In this document: piece after piece, positions 15,419-23,038 of the stretch | How positions within the stretch are numbered: position 1 is the first letter of the stretch | Layout: the number at the start of each line of letters is the position of its first letter | NCBI RefSeq assembly: GCF_052078665.1 | Contig: NZ_JBQJIK010000025.1 | Location: forward strand, 29,349 to 93,348 | Reading direction: 5' to 3' | Origin: Inquilinus sp052078665 | GTDB lineage: Bacteria > Pseudomonadota > Alphaproteobacteria > DSM-16000 > Inquilinaceae | DNA: 64,000 nucleotides | The notes under the pieces: generated by a model | The model's database searches: none | Seen by the model: only the letters and a program-made list of their open reading frames with translations | What the model was told of the DNA's origin: nothing | Translations under genes and position numbers: made by a program

Positions 15419-16837
15419 ATGAATATATGTCTTTTGTCCAATAATTACCGGACGATGTTCTTCGAGAGGATCGGGCGCGGCCTCGAGCGGAAGGGGGTTG
15501 GGATCTTCTGGATCGCGGCCAGCCGGCGGTGGGCGGATGCGCTGATCCAAAAGGGCTGGCGCCGCGACCGGATCCTCTGCCTCGCCGATTTCAAGGATGA
15601 ATGGCGCGCGGCGCCGCCGGCGGACCCGGACGATGCCGGGCTGACCGAGCTCGAGGCCGGCGGGCTGGCCGCCAACGAAGTCGTGCTGATGGACCGGGAG
15701 CTGTGCAAGCGGCCCTATGGCAAGGCCTATCTGGTCGTGGCCACGCGGGAAATCTCGCGCTTCCTGCAGGCCCACGACATCCGGGCCGCGTTCGGCGAGC
15801 AGACCTGGGCCTTCGAGCTGGCCACGGCGCTGCTGTGCAAGGCCCAGGGGCGGGGCTATTTCGTCCCGGCCACGGTGCGGGTGCCGTCCGACCGCTTCGG
15901 CTTCTTCACCGACCACAGCCAGACCGGGATCTACGAGGTCCGCAAGCCGGACCGGTCGGACCGCGAGGCCGCCGACGCCATCCTCGAGGCGCTGCGCGGC
16001 CGCACCTACCGGCCCTACTACTTCCACATCAACAACAAGATCCGGTTCCTCCGCCGCCACTGGCTCGGCGAATCCGTGGTGCAGACCTTCTCCAAGGTGA
16101 CGGACGGCGACGAGACCCTGCCGACCCTGGCGCACCGCTCGCGCTGGCGCTTCAGCCGGATCGTCAACACCTACCGGGTCCGCTGGCAGAAGCCGTTCGA
16201 GCGCGACGGCATCCCGGGCACGCGACCCTTCGTGCTGGTGACGATGCACATGCAGCCGGAGGCGTCGATCGACGTCGTCGTCCACCGCAAGGCGAACCAG
16301 ATCGAGAATGTCCGGGCCCTGTCGCGGGTGATCCCGCATGGCTGGGAGATCTACGTCAAGGAGCACTCGAACGCGCTCGGCTTCCGCCCGCCGCGCTATT
16401 ATGACGAGCTGCGGCGGATCCCGGGCGTCCGCCTGGTCGATCCCCATGCCGACACCTTCCGGCTGATGGAGGCGGCGAAGCTGGTGCTGTCGCCCTCCGG
16501 CACGGTCTGCCTCGAGGCCGGCCTGCTCGGCCTCAAGGCCGGGACTTTCGCGCCGATGTACTTCGCGCCGGTGATGTCGCCGGGCACGATCGACCTGTCG
16601 GCACTGACCCGCGCCGGCTTCGAGCGGCTGCTGCAGCGCGACGACCGCGACGGCCGGGTCGAGCCGGCCGCCTTCCTGGGCTGGCTCTACGCCCAGTCCT
16701 TCCCCGGCCGGGTCGGGGATCCGGTCCACGACCCCGGCAGCATGACCGAGGAGAACGTCGCGATCGTGGTCGATGGCTTCATGACGCTGCTCCGGACCGT
16801 CGAGGCGCGTCGGCAACTGGATGCGAGCGCGGCATGA
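15419..16837 (+). CDS. capsule/polysaccharide biosynthesis-type protein
   Basis: 472 aa from the ATG at 15419; the next in-frame ATG upstream (15371) is also possible, and neither has a clear ribosome-binding site. The N-terminus MNICLLSNNYRTMFFERIG is followed by a long globular region. In the C-terminal third, VYVKEH-like IYVKEHSNALGF and SPSGTVCLEAGLLG resemble the nucleotide-sugar end of GT-B and capsule-synthesis (KpsS/Capsule_synth) proteins. It overlaps the Wzz-like gene by ATGA, so the two are coupled. Likely in surface-polysaccharide assembly; the exact activity is not known. Confidence 0.65.
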   Translation: MNICLLSNNYRTMFFERIGRGLERKGVGIFWIAASRRWADALIQKGWRRDRILCLADFKDEWRAAPPADPDDAGLTELEAGGLAANEVVLMDRELCKRPYGKAYLVVATREISRFLQAHDIRAAFGEQTWAFELATALLCKAQGRGYFVPATVRVPSDRFGFFTDHSQTGIYEVRKPDRSDREAADAILEALRGRTYRPYYFHINNKIRFLRRHWLGESVVQTFSKVTDGDETLPTLAHRSRWRFSRIVNTYRVRWQKPFERDGIPGTRPFVLVTMHMQPEASIDVVVHRKANQIENVRALSRVIPHGWEIYVKEHSNALGFRPPRYYDELRRIPGVRLVDPHADTFRLMEAAKLVLSPSGTVCLEAGLLGLKAGTFAPMYFAPVMSPGTIDLSALTRAGFERLLQRDDRDGRVEPAAFLGWLYAQSFPGRVGDPVHDPGSMTEENVAIVVDGFMTLLRTVEARRQLDASAA

Positions 16838-17790
16838 CCTTCGCCAGCGACCATCATCGCCTCAGCCCCGTGCCCAGCACCGCCGACATCGCGCCCGACC
16901 GCGAGCGCCCGACCGAGACCATCGCTCAGGAGCTGATCGGTTCGGCCTGGCGTCATAAATGGTTGGTCGCTTTTATCACGCTGGTGGTGATCGGCCTCGG
17001 CGTGGCCTGGATCGTGGTGGCGCCGACGCGCTTCACCTCGCGGCTCGTCGTCATGCCGACCGAGGCGTCGCAGCAGCTGTCCGACCTGCTGCGCAACGCC
17101 GGCTCCTCGGTGATCGCCAATTCCCTCACCAGCCTGACCGGTAACGAGCAGATCACCTATTTCGACCGCTTCTCCAAGCAGCTCACCTCGGTGAACACGG
17201 CGTCGGCGCTGAAGGAGCATGCCGGGCTGATCGAGAGCCTGATGAATCTGCGCTGGAACGACCAGAAGAAGTTCTGGGAGAGCGATTCGTTCCTGACCCC
17301 GGCCAAGGCTTATGTCGGCCTCGACACCGACGTCGACACCAGCGCCCAGGCGGTCGCCGAGTTCCTGCGCAAGAATCTCAACCAGGAGCAGGACCGGGAT
17401 TCGCCGATCACCACCCTGTCGCTCGACGCCACCGACGCCGAGGTGGCGCGCCGGACCCTGGGCTATCTGCACCAGTACAGCGACGATCGGATCAAGCAGG
17501 CGATCTATCAGCAGACTCAGAGCAAGCTCGAATACCTGCAGCGGCGGCTGCAGAGCGTCACCGTCAACGACTATCGGCAGACCCTGATCGGCCTGATCCT
17601 GGACCAGGAGAAGATCCTGATGCTGATCCAGCCGAACCTGCCCTTCGCCGCCGAGGCGCTGGAACCGCCGGAGGTGCTGTCGGAGCCGACCTCGCCGAAG
17701 AAGGCCCGCATCCTAGCCGTGGCCGGGCTGCTCGGCCTCGCGCTCGGCACCTTCTTCGCCTATCGCCTCGACCGCAGGCGCCGGGGCTGA
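16834..17790 (+). CDS. Wzz-type polysaccharide chain-length determinant-like protein
   Basis: 318 aa. One membrane helix at about residues 45-65 (LVAFITLVVIGLGVAWIVV) and a second at the C-terminus (ARILAVAGLLGLALGTFFAYRL), with a helical periplasmic region between them and SPKKAR before TM2. This is the polysaccharide co-polymerase layout. No tyrosine-kinase domain follows. Starts at an ATGA overlap with the capsule-type gene. Its 3' end overlaps the convergent epimerase gene by 31 bp. Confidence 0.8.
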   Translation: MTFASDHHRLSPVPSTADIAPDRERPTETIAQELIGSAWRHKWLVAFITLVVIGLGVAWIVVAPTRFTSRLVVMPTEASQQLSDLLRNAGSSVIANSLTSLTGNEQITYFDRFSKQLTSVNTASALKEHAGLIESLMNLRWNDQKKFWESDSFLTPAKAYVGLDTDVDTSAQAVAEFLRKNLNQEQDRDSPITTLSLDATDAEVARRTLGYLHQYSDDRIKQAIYQQTQSKLEYLQRRLQSVTVNDYRQTLIGLILDQEKILMLIQPNLPFAAEALEPPEVLSEPTSPKKARILAVAGLLGLALGTFFAYRLDRRRRG

Positions 17791-18758
17791 GGCCGGACGG
17801 CGTAGGCGGTCTGGCTGACCGGGCGGAGTTCGGCTCCGAGGGTCCGCTGCACCAGGTCGCGCAGCCCCTCCTCGAGCGACCATTTCGGGGTCCAGCCCAG
17901 CGCCGAGCGGATCTTGCTGGTGTCGGCGGAGAGCGACGGGCGGTCGAACTTGCGGAACTGCTTCTGGTCCTCGACCACCGGCCGGGGGTCGCCGACCAGG
18001 CGCCGGAGGATCTCGACCACGTCGCGCACCGGCGTCGGCACCGATGAGGCGACGTTGAACACCTCGAACCGGCCGGTGTCCTGGAACAGCGCGGCGATGG
18101 CGGCGTCGGCGATGTCGGCGATGTGGATGAAGTCGCGGGTGGCGCCGAGATAGCCCATGCGGATCTCCGGCTGCGACCGGTCGCGCATGCGCGCCAGGGC
18201 GTCGGGGATCAGATGCGGGTTGGTCTCGCCCGGGCCGAAGGCGTTGGCGAAGCGCAGGGCCACGCCGGACAGCCGGCCGTTGGTGCGGGTGGCATAGGCC
18301 AGCAGATCCTCGCCCAGCAGCTTCGACAGGCCGTAGGCGTTGACCGGGGCGGGCTGGTCGGTCTCGCGATGGACCCGGTCGACCGCGGCGTAGACATCCA
18401 TGGTCGAGGCGAAGACGACCTTGCGCGCCGGGGTGCGCTCGAGCGCGCGCAGCACCAGCTCGGTGCCCCGGACATTGGTGGCGAAGGTTTCGTCCGGGTG
18501 GTTCATGCAATAGGGGATGAAATGGATCGCGGCGAAATGGACGGCGCCGTCCGGCTGGAACTCCTCGGCCACCTCCATCAGCTCGGCGCTGCTGCAGGTG
18601 CCGAGGTTGAGGCGCTTGAACACCGCCGCCTCGGGCAGCGAGCTCTCGAGGCCGAAGGACAGGTTGTCGACGGCCAGGATCTCGTGGCCGTCGCGCGCCA
18701 GGCGCCGGGTGATCTGGCTGCCGATGAATCCGGCCGCACCCGTGATCAGAATGCGCAT
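17760..18758 (-). CDS. NAD-dependent epimerase/dehydratase (GalE-like)
   Basis: 332 aa. N-terminal MRILITGAAGFIGSQI, FAAIHFIPYC, the STMDVYAA strand with the catalytic Tyr-Lys in NAYGLSKLLGE, and the ALRFANAFGPGE region are those of extended SDRs acting on nucleotide sugars, close to UDP-glucose 4-epimerase. It overlaps the end of the GT4 gene by 13 bp, so the two are co-transcribed. Probable step: epimerisation of a UDP-sugar for the neighbouring surface-glycan genes. Confidence 0.83.
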   Translation of the reverse strand: MRILITGAAGFIGSQITRRLARDGHEILAVDNLSFGLESSLPEAAVFKRLNLGTCSSAELMEVAEEFQPDGAVHFAAIHFIPYCMNHPDETFATNVRGTELVLRALERTPARKVVFASTMDVYAAVDRVHRETDQPAPVNAYGLSKLLGEDLLAYATRTNGRLSGVALRFANAFGPGETNPHLIPDALARMRDRSQPEIRMGYLGATRDFIHIADIADAAIAALFQDTGRFEVFNVASSVPTPVRDVVEILRRLVGDPRPVVEDQKQFRKFDRPSLSADTSKIRSALGWTPKWSLEEGLRDLVQRTLGAELRPVSQTAYAVRPQPRRLRSRR

Positions 18759-19888
18759 GAATCCTGAACCTTCACCTTTGAAATTCCGGCCACGGCACGG
18801 CTCTCGATCCGTTCCGCGAGCGCCTGCCAATCCAGCTCGTCGGCGCGATCCAGCCCGCGCTGGGACAGTTCCTCCCATCGGTCGGCGGCGCTGATCAGCC
18901 CGCCGGTGAAGGCCTCGATCTCCGGCTCGGTGACGATGCCGCAGCCGTAATGGTCGACGACGTCGCTGGTGCCGTTCTCCGGGAAGCGCGCGGTCACCGT
19001 CGGCAGGCCGCTGGCCATGGCCTCGGCGACGACGCGGGGAAAGCCCTCGCGCCGGCTCGAGATCGCCAGCAGCCTGGCCCCGCCCAGCAGGTCGATCTTC
19101 TGCTGCTCGCTGACCGGGCCCAGGATCCGGATCTGCCCCGCGGCCGGCGAGGCCGCCGCATGGGCGCGCAGCGCCGGCAGCTCGGGGCCGTCCCCGGCGA
19201 TCACCAGCGCGTCGCCGCCCAGCGGCCCGACCCGGTTGTGGCCGGCCGTCTTCAGCCGGGCGAAGGCGTCGATCAGGAAGGTCAGGTTCTTGTGCGCGGT
19301 GATGCGGCCGAGATACAGGATGTCGCGGCGCTCCGCGGCCGGCAGGCTGCGATAGGCGGACCGGCGGATGCCGCTCGGCAGGTAGAACACCGGCCGGCCG
19401 GAGACGGCGCCGATGCGGTCGCACACCGCCGGGCCGACGCCCATGTTCTGCCCGCTCAGGCGCGGCAGCATCCATTGCATGAGCCGGTAGAAGCGGGCGT
19501 CGCGCACCTCGCACCAGTCGACAACGGCGTGCTTCCGGGCGCTGCGCGGCGCGAAGGCGATATGGGCCAGGGGCCATTGGTTGAACAGGCTGAGGTCGAA
19601 GCTGCGCGCCTTGAGAACGCCTCGCACCCAGGTTGCATATTTTAGTATGGTGACCGGATTCCGAGGCAATACACGGGATTGCGGCCGGCGATAGTGCTCA
19701 TCCACGGGAAAGCGATGGACTTCGATACCACCCAGAGTTTCCCGTTCCAGCAGATCTCGCCTGTGCGCGATGCAATATACCGAGACATCGTGGCCGCGTT
19801 CCCGAAAGACTTGCGCGAGTTCGGCAAAGCGAATTTCCTGCCCGCCAATGCTCGGAGGATACAATTCGGTGAAAATCCCGATATTCAT
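18746..19888 (-). CDS. glycosyltransferase family 4
   Basis: 380 aa from the ATG at 19888. The N-terminal GT-B Rossmann half begins MNIGIFTELYPPSIGGQEIRF, and the acceptor side has VYCIAHRRD. The C-terminal half holds ILYLGRITAHKNLTFLI and the GT4 E-x7-E-type SSRREGFPRVVAEAMASGLP, with nucleotide-sugar contacts. It lies upstream of and overlaps the epimerase gene. Transfers a sugar from a nucleotide donor in the cytoplasm for a cell-surface glycan. Sequence upstream of the start (19890-19970) is markedly AT-rich, as expected of a promoter. Confidence 0.85.
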   Translation of the reverse strand: MNIGIFTELYPPSIGGQEIRFAELAQVFRERGHDVSVYCIAHRRDLLERETLGGIEVHRFPVDEHYRRPQSRVLPRNPVTILKYATWVRGVLKARSFDLSLFNQWPLAHIAFAPRSARKHAVVDWCEVRDARFYRLMQWMLPRLSGQNMGVGPAVCDRIGAVSGRPVFYLPSGIRRSAYRSLPAAERRDILYLGRITAHKNLTFLIDAFARLKTAGHNRVGPLGGDALVIAGDGPELPALRAHAAASPAAGQIRILGPVSEQQKIDLLGGARLLAISSRREGFPRVVAEAMASGLPTVTARFPENGTSDVVDHYGCGIVTEPEIEAFTGGLISAADRWEELSQRGLDRADELDWQALAERIESRAVAGISKVKVQDSCAF

Positions 19889-20009
19889 CCCGGCCCACCA
19901 GCGGACGCGCACAATATAGCATGCGCTAATTTTATTGAACTCATTAGCAAGAATTAGATAACACAGGGTGGACTGGCGGCAAGAACAAAATTCCACGGCA
20001 GAGATGCCG

Positions 20010-20897
20010 TCAGCCTCCTTTCGGCGCCGCTTCGGACCGGCGCGGCCAGGCGTCGAGCCACAGCTGCTCGGCCAGCGCCTCGCGGAAATTATGCTGCGGG
20101 GCATAGCCGATCGTCTGTCGCGCCGCGTCGATGGCGTAGACCCGGTCGATCGTGGCCGGCAGCCGCCAGCCGAGCTGCCGGTAGGCGCCTTCGACGAAGG
20201 GGTGGTGCCGGCGCAGCGCCGGCAGCGGGTCCCGGCGCAGCTGCCCGCAATCCTCCGCCGTGAACGGGCTGGCGGCGGCGATGTTCAGCACTGCGGTCTC
20301 GCCGCCCGGCCGCTCCGCCGCCAGGAGATGGGCGGCCGCGACGTCCCGCGGGTCGACGCCGCGGTACAGCCGGTCGTTCACCGTCTCGTTCGGCGGTGCC
20401 GGGAAGAACCGGCCGCAGCGCAGGATCAGGCAGCCGTCCGGGAAGGATCCGGCGGCCGCCAGGACCAGGGCCTCGGCATCGCGCTTGCTCTCCTCATAGG
20501 GCGTCTCCGGCGCCGCCGGCAGGCTCTCGGTCACCCAGACCGCGGCGTCGGCATCGCGGATCGCGCCGCCATACAGCGCGGTGGTGCTGGTCAGCACCAG
20601 CCGCCGTATCCCGGCGTCGCGCGCCGCGGCGATCACCGCCTCGGTGCCGCCGACATTGATCCGCCGGATCTCCCCGGCCGCGGACGGCCCGGCCGGGCCG
20701 CCGTTCAGCCCGGCCGTGTGGATCACGGCGCGGGCGCCGCGGAAGGCCCGGCGCCGGGTGACCCCGTCGAGGATGTCGGCGCGGTGGGTTACGGTCGGCG
20801 CCTCGGCCCGGTCGACCCCCGCCACCGGGCCCGTGCACAGCAGCGAGGTGACGATGCGGGAGCCGAGATAGCCGGCGCTGCCCGTGACGACGATCAT
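20010..20897 (-). CDS. NAD-dependent epimerase/dehydratase (extended SDR)
   Basis: 295 aa from the ATG at 20897, which overlaps the ubiG stop (ATGA). MIVVTGSAGYLGSRIV is the nucleotide-binding motif, HTAGLNGGPAG follows, and the Tyr-Lys pair is in TPYEESKRDAE. The substrate is likely a nucleotide sugar, but the sequence is less close to GalE than the gene at 17760. Coupling to ubiG is probably incidental. The last residues are rich in Ala and Pro. Confidence 0.78.
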   Translation of the reverse strand: MIVVTGSAGYLGSRIVTSLLCTGPVAGVDRAEAPTVTHRADILDGVTRRRAFRGARAVIHTAGLNGGPAGPSAAGEIRRINVGGTEAVIAAARDAGIRRLVLTSTTALYGGAIRDADAAVWVTESLPAAPETPYEESKRDAEALVLAAAGSFPDGCLILRCGRFFPAPPNETVNDRLYRGVDPRDVAAAHLLAAERPGGETAVLNIAAASPFTAEDCGQLRRDPLPALRRHHPFVEGAYRQLGWRLPATIDRVYAIDAARQTIGYAPQHNFREALAEQLWLDAWPRRSEAAPKGG

Positions 20898-21643
20898 CCC
20901 GGCTTGGCCGCCGTCAGGATGTAGTTCACCGCCAGATGGTGCGGCGCCAGCCGCCAGCCGCCGCCGCGCGGGTCGGGCACCATGCCGGCGATGTCGCCGA
21001 CCTCCAGCCCGGCCCGGCGCAGCGCCGCCGCCAGTTCGTGCGGCTTCAGGAACTTGCGCCACTCATGGGTGCCGCGCGGGATGATCCGCAGCAGGTGCTC
21101 GGCGCCGAGGATGGCGACGGCCCAGCTGCGGCGGGTACGGTTCAGGGTCGACATCACCAGCGTCCCGCCCGGCCGCAGCAGCGCCCCCAGGGCCTGGCAG
21201 AAGGCGTCGACATCGGCGACATGCTCGACGATCTCCAGCGCCAGCACCGCGTCGAAGCGGATGCCGGAGGCGGCGAGATCCTCGGCGCTGCTGCAGCGAT
21301 AGTCGATGGCGAGGCCGGATTCGGCGGCATGGGCGCGGGCGACGCCGATCGCCTCGGCCCCGGCATCGACCCCGGTGACCGTGGCGCCCAGCCGGGCCAT
21401 CGGCTCGGACAGCAGGCCGCCGCCGCAGCCGATGTCGAGGATCCTGAGGCCGGACAGCGGCTTCGGCGCCAGCGGGTCTCGGCCCAGCCGGGCGCAGATC
21501 CGGTCGCGGATGTAGCCGATGCGCAGCGGATTCATCCGGTGCAGCGGGCGGAACTTGCCGTCCGGGTCCCACCAGTCCGCCGCCATCGACTCGAAGCGGG
21601 CGATCTCGGCGGAATCGATCGTCGCCGCCGGGCTTTGCGCCAT
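20894..21643 (-). CDS. ubiG: ubiquinone biosynthesis O-methyltransferase UbiG
   Basis: 249 aa. WWDPDGKFRPLHRMNPLRIGYI near the N-terminus is a UbiG hallmark, followed by SAM motif I ILDIGCGGGLLSEPMARLG and VLALEIVEHV, then STLNRTRRSWAVAILGAEHLLR. It catalyses both O-methylations of the ubiquinone ring and associates with the inner membrane face. Divergent from lysC. Confidence 0.95.
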   Translation of the reverse strand: MAQSPAATIDSAEIARFESMAADWWDPDGKFRPLHRMNPLRIGYIRDRICARLGRDPLAPKPLSGLRILDIGCGGGLLSEPMARLGATVTGVDAGAEAIGVARAHAAESGLAIDYRCSSAEDLAASGIRFDAVLALEIVEHVADVDAFCQALGALLRPGGTLVMSTLNRTRRSWAVAILGAEHLLRIIPRGTHEWRKFLKPHELAAALRRAGLEVGDIAGMVPDPRGGGWRLAPHHLAVNYILTAAKPG

Positions 21644-21683
21644 GAAGAAGGGTCCTCGTCTTTAAACCTTGCATCGCCGACGG

Positions 21684-21710
21684 CGACGCAACACGGGGGA
21701 CGTTGCGTCG
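21684..21710. other. inverted repeat between ubiG and lysC
   Basis: CGACGCAAC at 21684-21692 pairs with GTTGCGTCG at 21702-21710 (9 bp perfect, 9-nt loop), in the 161-bp region between the two divergent starts. It could be an operator or part of the lysC 5' leader; no known riboswitch consensus was recognised. Confidence 0.35.
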
Positions 21711-21804
21711 GTCTCGGCGACGCAGTATGGGTAGCGGGCCTCGCGGCCGCAATGCCGGCATTCCGGCCCGCGGCGCCCCTGTCACTTCAAACCCGCGGCG
21801 GCCG

Positions 21805-23025
21805 ATGGCGCGCATTGTTCAGAAGTTTGGCGGCACGTCGGTCGCCGATGTCGAGCGGATCAAGAACGTCGCCCGTCGGGTGCAGGCGGAGGTCGCGCGC
21901 GGCAACCAGGTCTCGGTCGTGGTGTCGGCGATGTCCGGCGTCACCAACCAGCTGGTGAAGTACTGCAACGACATCTCGCCGCTGCATGATCCGCGCGAAT
22001 ACGACGCGGTCGTGGCCTCGGGCGAGCAGGTCACCTCCGGCCTCCTGGCCCTGGCGCTGCAGGAGATCGGCCTGCCGGCGCGGTCGTTCCAGGGCTGGCA
22101 GGTGGCGGTGCACACCGACGGCTCGCACGCCAAGGCCCGCATCCTCGACATCGACGCCCGGCTGCTCGAAGAGTCGCTGGCGCGCGGCGAGGTGCCGGTG
22201 ATCGCCGGCTTCCAGGGCGTCTCCGACGCCGGCCGCATCACCACGCTGGGCCGCGGCGGCTCCGACACCTCGGCGGTGGCGCTGGCCGCCGCGCTGAAGG
22301 CGGACCGCTGCGACATCTACACCGATGTCGACGGCGTCTACACCTGCGATCCACGGATCGTGCGCAAGGCGCGCAAGCTCGATAAGATCACGTATGAAGA
22401 GATGCTGGAGATGGCATCGCTCGGCGCCAAGGTGCTGCAGACCCGCTCGGTCGAGATGGCGATGAACCATCGGGTCCGGGTGCAGGTGCTGTCCAGCTTC
22501 GAAGATGTGCCGGGAACCCTGGTGGTGGACGAGGACGAGATCGTGGAGAAAGAGGTCGTCAGCGGGATCGCGTACAGCCGGGACGAGGCGAAGATCACCG
22601 TGGTCCGCGTGCCGGACCGGCCCGGCGTGGCGGCGGCGATCTTCGGGCCGCTGACCGATGCCAACATCAATGTCGACATGATCGTCCAGAACATCTCCGA
22701 GGACGGCCAGGCGACGGACCTGACCTTCACCGTCGGCAAGGCGGATCTGGAGCGCGCGGTCAAGGTGCTGTCCCAGCACAAGGAGACGCTGGGCTACAGC
22801 CACCTGATCCCGGACGAGAACGTGGTCAAGATCTCGGTGATCGGCGTCGGCATGCGCAGCCATGCCGGCGTCGCCCAGCGCATGTTCAAGGCGCTGGCCG
22901 AGAACGGCATCAACATCCAGGTGATCTCGACCTCGGAGATCAAGATCAGCGTGCTGGTGGCCGAGCAGTACACCGAGCTGGCGGTCCGCGCCCTGCACAC
23001 CGCCTACGGCCTGGACAAGGCCTGA
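21805..23025 (+). CDS. lysC: aspartate kinase
   Basis: 406 aa from the ATG at 21805 (MARIVQKFGGTSVAD); the open frame further upstream is an Arg-rich chance extension. The kinase domain has KFGGTSV, the GRGGSDTSAVALAAAL nucleotide region and DVDGVYTCDPR. Two ACT domains at the C-terminus (about 265-406) bind lysine and threonine as feedback inhibitors. First step of the aspartate pathway to lysine, threonine and methionine. ptsP follows 13 bp later. Confidence 0.96.
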   Translation: MARIVQKFGGTSVADVERIKNVARRVQAEVARGNQVSVVVSAMSGVTNQLVKYCNDISPLHDPREYDAVVASGEQVTSGLLALALQEIGLPARSFQGWQVAVHTDGSHAKARILDIDARLLEESLARGEVPVIAGFQGVSDAGRITTLGRGGSDTSAVALAAALKADRCDIYTDVDGVYTCDPRIVRKARKLDKITYEEMLEMASLGAKVLQTRSVEMAMNHRVRVQVLSSFEDVPGTLVVDEDEIVEKEVVSGIAYSRDEAKITVVRVPDRPGVAAAIFGPLTDANINVDMIVQNISEDGQATDLTFTVGKADLERAVKVLSQHKETLGYSHLIPDENVVKISVIGVGMRSHAGVAQRMFKALAENGINIQVISTSEIKISVLVAEQYTELAVRALHTAYGLDKA

Positions 23026-23038
23026 TGGAGAGGGCCTG

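Noticed and set aside
18759..19577. N-terminal half of the 605-codon frame that also contains the GalE-like epimerase
   Set aside because: This part is an out-of-frame reading of the GT4 gene; the epimerase starts at 18758, so it is not a fusion protein.
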